NCBI GenBank assembly: GCA_934202005.1 | Contig: CAKPXP010000005.1 | Span: 35,872 to 99,871, forward strand | Direction: 5' to 3' | Source of the DNA: an uncultured Selenomonas sp. | GTDB lineage: Bacteria; Bacillota; Negativicutes; Selenomonadales; Selenomonadaceae | DNA: 64,000 bases | Shown: positions 1 to 8,713 of the stretch, in pieces | Layout: every line of letters begins with the position of its first letter | Position numbering within the stretch: the stretch's first letter is position 1 | Notes under the pieces: model-generated | What the model was told of the DNA's origin: nothing | Seen by the model: only the letters and a program-made list of their open reading frames with translations | Database searches by the model: none | Position numbers and translations under genes: made by a program

Positions 1-2
1 AT

Positions 3-3000
3 GATCCCGCACCGGACAATATCGAACGTACCTATCCGACAGACTGCTGCCTTACACAGACGATGTATTGCGCAAAAATGACCCTATACTACAAGTCCGG
101 CTGCAAAAACACGAACCTTCTTCTCGGCATCTTCTGCGATGCTTCTCCCGAAAAAGACAACGTCGAAACCATCGATAGCCTGCAAAAAATCGCAGCTGAG
201 ACAACAAGCTTCGACCACATCCTTCTTGGCGGCATGGAGCGCAGCCAGCTCGAAGCACTGCTTAAGCGGCTGAAGACGGATAATACGTACAAGAACCTCT
301 TTCCTTCCATTATCTACTTCTACCTGCTCCCTGAGGATCAGCTCTACGATGAACAATGGGAGAAGGCAACCTATACTCCATGTGCCCCCGAGGATGCAGC
401 CGCACCTCTGGAGGAGACTGCGCCTAAAGATTCGGACACGATGCCACCAGCAGAGGAAACTACCGCCAACGAAATCTCTTCTTCTATTGCCGATATTGCC
501 GAAAAAACAACAACCGAGGAGCCTAGCGTGAAGGAACCGCCTGCTGCATCCACACAGGCACCAAAGGCGGCAATACCAAAAGCCGCCGAAGACAAACAGC
601 CAATCGAACAGCAAGCGTCCACTGCCGCTCCGCTACCTGCGCATGATGCAGAAACAGCAATCAAGGCGCCTAAAACAGCAAAGCCGCTGAACGAAACTAC
701 CCCCATGGCCGAAGAGCACGTTCCGACGCCGCCACAAAAATCCGAAGTGACTATGTCTCCGAAAAAAGTAAAACAAGGACAGATGACACGCACCGATGTC
801 CTCAAAAATGCCATACATGCCGCAGCTCAAGGCAATATTCCCGCAGCGGCAGCAGTTCTTGGCTACACCAGCCGCTACCAGGGTGGCTGGAAGACTGACT
901 ATGATCAATTCGCTTACGCTGTACATGATCCAGCCGCACACATCAAGTACGCTTCCGACACTATCTGCACACTGTTTGCCGAACCGTTTGCCGAGGAATG
1001 CGCCATCTTCGGCCAGTATCTCGAGATTGCCACTGCCTGCCGTACATTCTTCTACAACGACACCGAGCACGACTACTCGTCACATAACCTCTACAGCATA
1101 GTTACCAGCACAGAGGCTCTGCCGCAGCCGCTTGCCGATTTCCTCTATCAGACGATGGACTTCAAGGAAAAGTACCACAAAGGAATCGACTTTTACGCTG
1201 ACTATCGCAGGAAGGATCAGCAGTCTGTCGAAAAAGAACTTGTCAGCTTAAGCCACGAAGCGGAAGACTGCATCGAAACCCTCATCAAACAACGTGACAG
1301 GGAAAAGAAAGCACAGGAACGTTTCATCGAGACAAAAAAAGTCGTTTTCAATCCAAATGGCGATATTGCTACCTACCTCGGTGCCGTGAAGAACAACGAA
1401 AACGAATTACTTCCCTATCTCAAGGAATATCTGCAGGAAACCTTCATCGAAAAAGGCGCCCCCGTCACCATGGAAAACATCTCCGGTGAAAAGATTGACA
1501 GATTCATCAATGACGCTTGGAACGAAGCTGCCAAAAACATCAGTTATGTCAAACGCAATACACCACTGATGGGCAGCCTGCGCAACAACCTCATCAGCAA
1601 GCTGAAGAAGTCCACGAGCCTCTTCTGCCGCTGGCTCCTGCTCGCAGAAAAATCCTCTCCTCAGGAAGACGAGGCAGGAACCATCGCTTACAAGAAACTG
1701 CGCAACACTCTGCTGGAAGACCTGCGGGCTGCAATGGCGCAGTCTCTCGTGGAACAGAGCGACGACACCCTGGAGGTCAAGGCGGGTAAGAACGTTCTCC
1801 GTTCCTGCCTGAAAGAACTAGAGGATCGTCTCACGGGCAACTACAAGCCAGAACTGGCACGCTTCTTCTACGTCGATTTTCTTCGTACAGATGACCTCCT
1901 GCTCAACGAAAACTATCTACCGGATTTCCGCCACTGGAAACACATCAATGACGATGCTGCCTATCTCAAAGAACTCCTTGCTTCTGCTACAGGGAATCCC
2001 CCGACCTTCCAGCAGCGTCTGGAAAAGATTTTCAAAGAGGCTGGCGATAACTATCAGACAGCAAAACTTATCGATGACTATCTCCAGGCCAGCGGTGAAG
2101 GCTCTTACATCGAGCAAAAAGGTTATCGGCTCACTGACAACGAAAAAGAAGCCGAAAAAGCCTGTGAAAAAGACAATAATGAATTTATCGAAAACCTCGA
2201 GCTCGCTCAGAGCTACGGTCAGCTCGATACCGCAAACGAGAACCAGAAAGAAGACATCCGCAAAATTGTAAGTGAATGCTACGCGTATGCCAAAACATCG
2301 AAGAACTTCGGCATCTTCCGCACCGTCAGCCAATATTACATAGAGAAAATCCGTGAAAATGCCCTCAAACGCGGTGATTCCCTGCACAAAGAACTTGCGA
2401 CCTGCCATCGTCAGTTAAAAGAAACTGGCGACGAAACGGCCCATCAGGAAGAATATCTCCAGCGCATCGAGCAAGCAATCGAGAAACAGAACTACACCGT
2501 AGCTGAGGATCTGCTCAGCAGGTGGCGCTCCCACGACATAGAGGATCACTTCGCAATCGAGGTGAAAGACCATCTGCAGGAATTCCTCAAAGACTACGAT
2601 GTCTATTACAAAAAAGTCTACAATTCTAGCATCACGCTTGCCGCGCAGCTTCGCAGCACAGATCGCAACAAAAAAGAACGCGGTGCAACCCGCCTGGCAG
2701 AAAATTGGATTCGTGGCGGCCGTACTGCTTCCCCCGATGAGAAGATGAAAGATCTGCTGACGCTGCTCGGCTGGAATGTCGCCAAAGTGAAGCGCGAAAC
2801 TCCCGTTATCAAAAATACCATGACCTTCCAAATTACGCTGCAACACCCTGGCAATGGGCGAAAGTCAAACTACAAACATCCCATTGCCGCGTTCGGATCG
2901 TTGGCTGAGCAAGAGGGCTTGCGCACTATCTGCCTCTTCGGACTTTTCGATGCCGACAACCTGATTGATATCTGCAAGGAACTGGGCAATGCCAAGCATA

Positions 3001-4373
3001 CCCTCATTTTCCTCGACTATGCGTTGCAGCTCACAGAGCGCCGCCGTCTGGCACGAAAGATCAAAGAAGAGCTCTCTGGCAGGAAAGTCTTCTTGCTCAT
3101 CGACCGCATTGTCATCTATTATCTCATGCGCCATTATGATGCCACACAGATCAGCCGCATCCTCATGCTCATCACCATGCCCTTTGCCGCCTATCAGCCA
3201 TATATCTGGGAGTCAAGCAGCGTTATGCCGGCCGAGATGTTCATGGGGCGCCGCAAAGAGCTTGCAGACATTGAAAGTTCTACGGGGGTCAACATTGTCT
3301 ACGGCGGCCGCCAGCTTGGTAAATCTGCACTGCTCAAAATGGCCGAGAAAGACATCGATCATGACGAGAATCATGACCGCGCCATTGTTGTCGACATCAA
3401 AGATCGTGACCATATCGCTGCCGCCAAGCTCATTAGCAACGTGCTCAGCGAGCGGAGATTCTTCACACAAGAAGTCGAAACAAACGACTGGGATGAACTC
3501 GCTCATGCCATCCGCCTGCGCCTCCAGGATGAGACAGCAGAAAAGATTCCCTATTTCCTCCTGATGCTCGACGAGGCAGACACTTTCATTGAGAGCTGTG
3601 AAGCCGTCAATTTCCAACCATTCAACGCACTCAAGAGCATACAAGGCATCGGCACAGGGCGTTTCAAATTCGTCATTGCCGGTCTGCGCAATATTGTTCG
3701 CTTCAACCGCGACATGGCACTCGGCAACAACAACGTCCTGCCACATATGAAGAGCATGACGGTGAAGCCCTTCAATATTTCCGAGGCACGCGAACTCCTG
3801 GAGACGCCTCTTTATTACCTCGGGTTCCGCTTCCCTGAGGGGCACGATATGGTGCCGCTCATCCTCGCGAGTACGAACTATTTCCCGGGGCTCATCCAGC
3901 TGTACTGCGCGAAGCTCATCGAGGCCATGAGCAACAACTACGCCGGCTACGATGAAAGTGAGACACCCGCCTATGAGGTACGCGAGGAACACATCAAGAA
4001 AGTCCTCGCTGACCCTGGGTTCGAGAAGGAAGTCAAGGAAAAATTTGAAATCACGCTACGCCTCGGCGATGACAATTACTACTTCATCCTTGCCCTGCTC
4101 ATGGCATATCTCTACCATACGAATGGTTCCCCCAACGGCTATACGGCGCTTGATATCTATCAGCAGATCAAGGAAAATCATCTGACTGATCTGAGCCGCT
4201 TCAGCATAGAACAAATCGAGGCTCTCATGGAAGAACTGCGCGAACTCAACGTCTTCCGCAGGAAAGGCGATGAATGCTATTTGTTCAATCGCCATACTTT
4301 CTTCCAGATGATGGGTGACGAAGACGAAGTCATCAACAATCTCTTCAAAATCATGAACGGAGAAAATCCATGA
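3..4373 (+). CDS. Large P-loop ATPase, partial at 5' end, first gene of a two-gene defence-like module
   Basis: The frame is open to the left window edge, so the start may lie upstream; the first in-window Met is at 63, which would give 1436 aa. Seen (numbered from that Met): an alpha/beta N-terminal segment (about 1-110), a Pro/Ala/Glu-rich linker (about 110-235), a long charged helical region (about 240-930), a second alpha/beta segment (about 930-1060), then a P-loop NTPase with Walker A GGRQLGKSAL (about 1080) and Walker B FLLMLDEADTF (about 1165). The C-terminus resembles a winged helix. The FMGRRKEL lead into Walker A is typical of STAND/AAA-type ATPases. It overlaps the next gene by 4 bp (ATGA), so the two are probably translationally coupled. 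Inference: a sensor or regulatory ATPase of an anti-phage or conflict system. I do not recognise a named system. Confidence 0.8.
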   Translation, partial: DPAPDNIERTYPTDCCLTQTMYCAKMTLYYKSGCKNTNLLLGIFCDASPEKDNVETIDSLQKIAAETTSFDHILLGGMERSQLEALLKRLKTDNTYKNLFPSIIYFYLLPEDQLYDEQWEKATYTPCAPEDAAAPLEETAPKDSDTMPPAEETTANEISSSIADIAEKTTTEEPSVKEPPAASTQAPKAAIPKAAEDKQPIEQQASTAAPLPAHDAETAIKAPKTAKPLNETTPMAEEHVPTPPQKSEVTMSPKKVKQGQMTRTDVLKNAIHAAAQGNIPAAAAVLGYTSRYQGGWKTDYDQFAYAVHDPAAHIKYASDTICTLFAEPFAEECAIFGQYLEIATACRTFFYNDTEHDYSSHNLYSIVTSTEALPQPLADFLYQTMDFKEKYHKGIDFYADYRRKDQQSVEKELVSLSHEAEDCIETLIKQRDREKKAQERFIETKKVVFNPNGDIATYLGAVKNNENELLPYLKEYLQETFIEKGAPVTMENISGEKIDRFINDAWNEAAKNISYVKRNTPLMGSLRNNLISKLKKSTSLFCRWLLLAEKSSPQEDEAGTIAYKKLRNTLLEDLRAAMAQSLVEQSDDTLEVKAGKNVLRSCLKELEDRLTGNYKPELARFFYVDFLRTDDLLLNENYLPDFRHWKHINDDAAYLKELLASATGNPPTFQQRLEKIFKEAGDNYQTAKLIDDYLQASGEGSYIEQKGYRLTDNEKEAEKACEKDNNEFIENLELAQSYGQLDTANENQKEDIRKIVSECYAYAKTSKNFGIFRTVSQYYIEKIRENALKRGDSLHKELATCHRQLKETGDETAHQEEYLQRIEQAIEKQNYTVAEDLLSRWRSHDIEDHFAIEVKDHLQEFLKDYDVYYKKVYNSSITLAAQLRSTDRNKKERGATRLAENWIRGGRTASPDEKMKDLLTLLGWNVAKVKRETPVIKNTMTFQITLQHPGNGRKSNYKHPIAAFGSLAEQEGLRTICLFGLFDADNLIDICKELGNAKHTLIFLDYALQLTERRRLARKIKEELSGRKVFLLIDRIVIYYLMRHYDATQISRILMLITMPFAAYQPYIWESSSVMPAEMFMGRRKELADIESSTGVNIVYGGRQLGKSALLKMAEKDIDHDENHDRAIVVDIKDRDHIAAAKLISNVLSERRFFTQEVETNDWDELAHAIRLRLQDETAEKIPYFLLMLDEADTFIESCEAVNFQPFNALKSIQGIGTGRFKFVIAGLRNIVRFNRDMALGNNNVLPHMKSMTVKPFNISEARELLETPLYYLGFRFPEGHDMVPLILASTNYFPGLIQLYCAKLIEAMSNNYAGYDESETPAYEVREEHIKKVLADPGFEKEVKEKFEITLRLGDDNYYFILALLMAYLYHTNGSPNGYTALDIYQQIKENHLTDLSRFSIEQIEALMEELRELNVFRRKGDECYLFNRHTFFQMMGDEDEVINNLFKIMNGENP

Positions 4374-5461
4374 ACACCTTTGAAAAATATTGGTGGCAGG
4401 ATACACCGAATGCCAGCCGCCTCTGCAAAGAAATCGTACAGGCACTCTTCTGTGGCCGACAAGTCATCTTTCACCATCCGCAACACCTTCCCTGGCAAAA
4501 TACCTTCTGCCAAAATATCAAGAAACTCATTCTCGAGCAGGAATCAGAGCGCACACTAAAAATAGTGGCTGCCGAAAGTATCCCGGATACGCTGGCCGGA
4601 CTTGGCGACTATTTGCTCAAGAATTTCTGCAAGCCCGACCTGCGAACAAGATTCCGCTCCGCCATGGGCTATGCCGATTTTCTCGCCAATCACACCAACG
4701 GCAACACCCTTGGTACCACCTACTTGCTCATTGAAAATGCCTCTGCCAAACAAGTTGAGACTTGGACTCCCTTCCTCAAAGAGTATCATGAAAAACTTGG
4801 CCAGAATAACGGCTGCACCTTTCTTCTCACGACATCAGCAGACACGAATCTACATGCCAAAGGGATCGAATGCATCGATTACGAAGAGGAAATCACCGAC
4901 TATGACTGCCTCATCTTCTACCTCATTCTCGCAGGAGAATGTAAGGACTGCCCACCGGCTCTACGGCAATACCTCGGTGAACTCACAGGCACCATCGCAA
5001 AAAAAGACGTAGAACTCGGCGCCGCCTGCGTAAAACAAGGAAATTCCTTTTTAAAAAATCCGCTGGAGATACTACAACACCTCCCCAATGATGGACGCTG
5101 TCCCTTTCCTGAAGAAGAAACTACCATCCGCAGTGCCATCTGGATGACGCAGGTCAAGATGCTCTTTCCTATCATAGAGAATTTCCGCCAGCGATTTCTT
5201 GAACGCTATCAGGAACGCATTCAAAAACAGCTGCCGCACAACAATAACTTTGGTGAACCCGTCATTGACTATCACGATGTCGAACTTGGCCTGATCTGGC
5301 ATTTGTTCTGCGATCACGACCTCCAAGTCTCTGACAAAGACTACAACGATTTTCACATCTATCGCGACGCACGAAATCACTTGGCACATATTGAACCACT
5401 CAACTGGAAAGACGTACTGCAAGTCATTCAAACAACTTACAAAAACCATCCGTCAGTATAA
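4370..5461 (+). CDS. HEPN-motif protein, partner of the upstream ATPase
   Basis: 363 aa, starting inside the stop of the ATPase gene. The first 280 residues are mixed alpha/beta with no motif I recognise. The C-terminal 80 residues are helical and contain YRDARNHLAHIEPL near residue 330, which fits the R-x4-H motif of HEPN domains (R, polar residue, then His). HEPN domains are often metal-independent RNases in toxins and abortive-infection systems, and some are inactive scaffolds. Inference: this is the effector half of the two-gene unit, held in check or activated by the ATPase. An alternative is a Swt1- or Cthe2314-like HEPN with only a structural role. The gene is closed by a strong terminator, so the transcript ends here. 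Confidence 0.75.
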   Translation: MNTFEKYWWQDTPNASRLCKEIVQALFCGRQVIFHHPQHLPWQNTFCQNIKKLILEQESERTLKIVAAESIPDTLAGLGDYLLKNFCKPDLRTRFRSAMGYADFLANHTNGNTLGTTYLLIENASAKQVETWTPFLKEYHEKLGQNNGCTFLLTTSADTNLHAKGIECIDYEEEITDYDCLIFYLILAGECKDCPPALRQYLGELTGTIAKKDVELGAACVKQGNSFLKNPLEILQHLPNDGRCPFPEEETTIRSAIWMTQVKMLFPIIENFRQRFLERYQERIQKQLPHNNNFGEPVIDYHDVELGLIWHLFCDHDLQVSDKDYNDFHIYRDARNHLAHIEPLNWKDVLQVIQTTYKNHPSV

Positions 5462-5467
5462 AAGAAA

Positions 5468-5498
5468 GGGCGCGGCCCCCATTTCGGGAGCCGCGCCC
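5468..5498 (+). terminator. Intrinsic terminator after the HEPN gene
   Basis: A 13-bp GC-rich stem (GGGCGCGGCCCCC / GGGAGCCGCGCCC, one mismatch) with a 5-nt loop, followed by TTCCGTTTTCTTTT. It begins 6 bp after the HEPN stop codon. A near-identical hairpin lies at 6942-6990. Confidence 0.85.
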
Positions 5499-5527
5499 TT
5501 CCGTTTTCTTTTCTCTCATTCTGAATT

Positions 5528-5559
5528 GAAGACGGAGTGCCAAATGAATCAGTGGTTCC
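5528..5559 (-). repeat. Fragment of the GGAACC-end repeat family
   Basis: Read on the minus strand this begins GGAACCACTGATTCATTTGG and continues GCACTCCGTCTTC, matching the left end of the full 160-bp element at 62521-62680 with few differences. Only about 32 bp of one end remains. Confidence 0.7.
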
Positions 5560-5583
5560 TTATTAGACGCTCCTTGATTTCAG

Positions 5584-6630
5584 TTATTTCTCCACATGTT
5601 TTTCCAATTCCAGCATATACTTATCGAAGTCAGACATGAACAGCCTGTCCTGAATCACACGATACTTTTCAAATTCAGTCTCTGCTTTTGCCTTGGCAAT
5701 CTCCGCTGTAATCTTACCTGCATCCTGAAGAACCTCTCTGTCATCTGCCATCAGAAACAGATCCAGACGCTTTGCCCAGTCCTCCATGGTCATCGGAATG
5801 TGACGCTCTGCACGATCCTCTGCCAGATCGAGATATGCCGAAACAATACGCTCTAACGAGCGCATTTCCCGCTCTGAAAGATAATTCTTCGCTACCCGCA
5901 CATCACTTTTTACGATCTTACCTTCCGGTGCTGCTGCCCAAGTAGTCAGTCCCATATGCGCCTTGTCCGCATCAGCCCGCTCATAAATCAACTCTGCAGC
6001 CGTATGTCCATGAACTGCATAATGCATCTTGTTTTGTACCTTCGCAAAGAACTGCTTTGTCGTCTGTGCTGTGCTGTCATAATCGAGCGCTGTGGCGTAG
6101 ATATCCGTTATTTTCTGATAAAATCTACGCTCAGATAAGCGTATCTCACGAATCTGCTCCAGCAAGCGATCAAAGTATTCTGTTGTGAGCACAGTGCCAC
6201 CGTTTTTCAATCGTTCATCATCCATGACCCAGCCTTTGATGGTATAGTCCTTCACGATACCATTGGCCCACTTGCGAAACTGCACCGCCCGCTCATTATT
6301 CACCTTGAACCCAACAGCAATGATCATTTGAAGATTATAATGCTTCGTATCACGGGCTACCCGGCGCGAACCTTCGGTTTGAACTATCCGGAATTTCCGG
6401 ATAGTTGACGCTTCCTCAAGCTCTGAATCAGAATAAATCTTCTTAATATGCTCGTTGATGGTACGAACATCTACATCATACAATGTAGCCATCATCTTCT
6501 GCGTCAGCCATATATTCTCATCCTCATAGCGCATCTCAATACTGTCTTGCTGATCACCGACAGAGGCGACATAGGTCAGATATGCCGCCGCACTGGAACG
6601 GATGGTGGTTTCACTTTTTTTCTTTTCCAA
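5584..6630 (-). CDS. RhuM family protein
   Basis: 348 aa. The family is recognisable from WLTQKMMATLYDVDVRTINE (an HTH-like segment near residue 45), FRIVQTEGSRRVARD, and YNLQMIIAVGFKVNNERAVQ followed by FRKWA. The C-terminal half is a helical domain. RhuM proteins were named in Salmonella pathogenicity island 3 and are common in restriction and defence islands; their biochemical role is poorly known. The start is TTG at 6630, preceded by GGAG with 8 nt spacing. It lies convergent to the ATPase-HEPN pair and shares the island with a YgiT-type antitoxin remnant, which supports a defence context. No truncation is visible. Confidence 0.85.
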   Translation of the reverse strand: MEKKKSETTIRSSAAAYLTYVASVGDQQDSIEMRYEDENIWLTQKMMATLYDVDVRTINEHIKKIYSDSELEEASTIRKFRIVQTEGSRRVARDTKHYNLQMIIAVGFKVNNERAVQFRKWANGIVKDYTIKGWVMDDERLKNGGTVLTTEYFDRLLEQIREIRLSERRFYQKITDIYATALDYDSTAQTTKQFFAKVQNKMHYAVHGHTAAELIYERADADKAHMGLTTWAAAPEGKIVKSDVRVAKNYLSEREMRSLERIVSAYLDLAEDRAERHIPMTMEDWAKRLDLFLMADDREVLQDAGKITAEIAKAKAETEFEKYRVIQDRLFMSDFDKYMLELEKHVEK

Positions 6631-6759
6631 TAGAATTGCTCCTATCTGTTTTTCATCTTTTCAGGGAATAGACAATTCTCCTCGGTAAATAACGTTTGAA
6701 TCGACATCCATGACTCCTTTATTGCTGGTTTCGACGCGGAGCGGAAAAATCCTTGCATG

Positions 6760-6941
6760 AATCAATATTTACTGACTCCTAGCGATCAAGCCATCATCAA
6801 GGATGCCAGGTCTGCCGTCCATGCGGCGATACGACATACACCAGCGAAGTCGCCGAACGCCTGGAGGCCATCGTCGCCTCCCTGCGCCGGACGCTCACGG
6901 AGATTGCCGTCGTCGATTACGAAAGCCGCCCGGCAGCATGA
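6760..6941 (+). pseudogene. Remnant of a YgiT-type zinc-finger antitoxin
   Basis: Two frames together give the C-terminal half of a YgiT/MqsA-type zinc-finger protein. One frame reads SDQAIIKDA; after a shift near 6800 the other reads VCRPCGDTTYTSEVAERLE, then TEIAVVDYES and a stop at 6939-6941. The C-x2-C-G-D-x-Y-T/S-x-E-V-A-E-x-LE pattern is characteristic of the family. The N-terminal CxxC half and any toxin partner are missing, so this is a decayed toxin-antitoxin antitoxin. The assignment rests on motif memory and has not been checked by a search. Confidence 0.55.
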
Positions 6942-6990
6942 AAAACGGAAGGGCGCGGCCCCCACTTCGGGAGCCGCGCCCTTCCGTTTT
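6942..6990. terminator. Bidirectional terminator between antitoxin remnant and DUF2922 gene
   Basis: Stem AAAACGGAAGGGCGCGGC pairs with GCCGCGCCCTTCCGTTTT, with T runs on both strands. It serves the minus-strand DUF2922 gene and any plus-strand transcript. It is a near copy of the hairpin at 5468-5498, so the two bracket the RhuM/antitoxin segment. Confidence 0.8.
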
Positions 6991-7005
6991 CTCTCACCTG
7001 GTTGC

Positions 7006-7218
7006 TCAGGCGAGCTCGCTGCGCTCAGAGCTCAGGATGTAGAACTCCTTCACGCCCGTGATTGCCGCGCCGCCGACCGTGATGGCCTTCTTCTCGACCA
7101 TCTCATCAAGCGCCGTCTGAACCTCGGCCTTCGTGAGGCCGTCCTTCGGCTCAGCGAGCGAAAACGTCGCCGTCTTCGCGTCGCCGACAGCGAAGACCAT
7201 TTTCAGAGACTTTGCCAT
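7006..7218 (-). CDS. DUF2922 family protein
   Basis: 70 aa from the ATG at 7218, which has the ribosome-binding site GGAAAGGAGG just upstream; the open frame extends further 5' but without a better start. MAKSLKMVFAVGDAKTATFS, KDGLTKAEVQTALDEM and GVKEFYILSSE match small DUF2922 proteins of Firmicutes, which usually sit next to DUF1659 proteins, as here. The function is unknown; these are small soluble proteins without signal peptides. It probably shares a transcript with the DUF1659 gene upstream (7392-7613). Confidence 0.85.
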   Translation of the reverse strand: MAKSLKMVFAVGDAKTATFSLAEPKDGLTKAEVQTALDEMVEKKAITVGGAAITGVKEFYILSSERSELA

Positions 7219-7391
7219 GTCGTTTCCTCCTTTCCTTCCACCTGGCTGCCGTGAGTTTACAGAGGTTGCCCGCGCTTCCATCGCACGCCCCGCGTGCTTC
7301 TCATGCGCGCCTCCCGTCTCTTCGCCAGCCAGCATCTATGATACCCGCCACCCACCGCCGCAGTTTCCTGCGTCCTACGGCATCATCTGCC

Positions 7392-7613
7392 TCACTCCGC
7401 GACGATCTCCGCGCTGTCCGTGCGGCCGACAGCCGCGACCTCGTAGCGCTGGAGCGCGCCGAGCTTCGTGCCGATGGAGAGGAGATCCTCATCCGCAAGC
7501 GCCGGATTCACGTTCGCGATCGTGCGCTGCGCCGTGCTCATCGTGCCGTCGGCCTTCTGGCCCGTCACGACCTTGAGCACGAGCTTCGTCGCCTGTTCGC
7601 TCTTCTTTGCCAT
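7392..7613 (-). CDS. DUF1659 family protein
   Basis: 73 aa, from the ATG at 7613 with GGAGG 8 nt upstream; a GTG nine bases earlier overlaps the ribosome-binding site and is unlikely. TKLVLKVVTGQKADGTMSTA, NVNPALADEDLLSIGTKLGAL and YEVAAVGRTDSAEIV fit the DUF1659 family. The DUF1659-DUF2922 order is a common two-gene unit in Firmicutes. The function is unknown. About 170 bp separate it from the DUF2922 gene, with no other feature seen there. Confidence 0.85.
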   Translation of the reverse strand: MAKKSEQATKLVLKVVTGQKADGTMSTAQRTIANVNPALADEDLLSIGTKLGALQRYEVAAVGRTDSAEIVAE

Positions 7614-7823
7614 GCTGCTCACCTCCTTTCACCCCCAGACATGCCGCGGGCGGGAGGAGATACAACCTCAGAGAAAAATTTTTTGTAACGGCTGGGCTGC
7701 GCGATTTTTGGGCACCAGGTGAGGCCCAAAGAAAAAAGACGGCGAAAAGCCGTCAAGAAACCACTGATTAAATGAGAGAGTTCCATAAGCGATGCGTTAT
7801 CAGATATCCACGCAAATAGCAAA

Positions 7824-7857
7824 TTATCCACAAAGTTGTGCACAACTTTGTGGATAA
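7824..7857. promoter_or_regulatory. Perfect 34-bp palindrome of two inverted DnaA boxes
   Basis: TTATCCACAAAGTTGTG followed by its exact reverse complement, so two consensus DnaA boxes (TTATCCACA at 7824-7832, TGTGGATAA at 7849-7857) point at each other. There is no T run, so it is not an obvious terminator. It lies in the spacer upstream of the DUF1659 gene and downstream of the secreted-protein gene, about 11 kb from dnaA. It is likely a DnaA-binding site, possibly a titration or regulatory site. Confidence 0.65.
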
Positions 7858-7883
7858 CTCACCATTTTCTGATATGAAATTGA

Positions 7884-8636
7884 TTAGAAAGACACCCGCA
7901 GGTATTCCTCCACAGCGTCGCGGATGCTCATGTTATTTCTGGAGGCGCTGCCGAGTCTGTTCTTGCCCGCATGTTTTACGGCGCTCGCATAGATGGCGTC
8001 CTCGATGGAGTCCGGCGTAAGGTCTTCCCAGTTCTGCGCCTGATAGCCGCGCCCCTTCACCGTGTTGTCCGGGCGGCCGCCTGTGACCTCGAGCTCCGAG
8101 AGGAACTGGATCTGCCGCGTCTTCGGCCGCACGTAGTAATGCGCGAGGTAGTATTTCTCCGGGTAGGTGTAGGTGCCGTCGCTGCCGTCATTCGGCGCTT
8201 CCTGCGTGAGCTTCACCCAGACGTCGAGGATGTATTCGTCACCGCTGTGCGGCAGGGGGATCCAGCGGAGATTTCTCGTGTCGAGGTCGTAGCGGTAGCC
8301 GTTGTCCGTCAGGATCTGCGCGTACCGCGCTTTGGGGGCTTTTTTCTTTTTCTCCCGCGGCTTCCTCGTTGTCGCCTGCAAACCGGCGGCCTTCCCATCA
8401 GCGCGGCCCGCGAGTGTGCCGGTGGAGGCGGTCACTGCCTGGGTAGCTGCCTGGTCATCGTCCTGCTGCACGGTGGTCTTTTTGTCTGCCGTACGCGCGG
8501 CGGTCTGATTTTCTGTGGTCTGCGCGGCTGCCACATCATCTGCGGCCTGCGCGGCGGCCGCGTTGCTTGCTGTCTGCGCGGCCGCGTGGGAAAACAGGCA
8601 GCTCGCAGCGAGGCACAGTGCTAGAAATCGTTTCAT
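7884..8636 (-). CDS. Secreted protein of unknown function
   Basis: 250 aa with a clear signal peptide (MKRFLALCLAASCLFSHAAA). An Ala/Thr/Gln/Asp-rich low-complexity linker (about 22-95) follows, then a folded domain (about 100-215) containing LRWIPLPHSGDEYILDVWVK and YYLAHYYVRPKTRQIQFLSE. The domain resembles surface or adhesin-like secreted proteins common in Selenomonadaceae, but I cannot name the family. The start ATG has GGAGGAGAGG upstream. It sits in the position next to rsmG where many Firmicutes carry noc/parA/parB. Confidence 0.7.
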   Translation of the reverse strand: MKRFLALCLAASCLFSHAAAQTASNAAAAQAADDVAAAQTTENQTAARTADKKTTVQQDDDQAATQAVTASTGTLAGRADGKAAGLQATTRKPREKKKKAPKARYAQILTDNGYRYDLDTRNLRWIPLPHSGDEYILDVWVKLTQEAPNDGSDGTYTYPEKYYLAHYYVRPKTRQIQFLSELEVTGGRPDNTVKGRGYQAQNWEDLTPDSIEDAIYASAVKHAGKNRLGSASRNNMSIRDAVEEYLRVSF

Positions 8637-8713
8637 TCCCTCTCCTCCTTTGCTCTTCGCGGTTCCTCAGGAGTTGCCAAAGGAACCGTGCTTCTCCGGC
8701 CTTCCCCGCCTGC

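Noticed and set aside
7268..7576. Plus-strand frames opposite the DUF1659 gene
   Set aside because: Antisense shadows; the minus-strand gene has a strong ribosome-binding site and a recognisable family.
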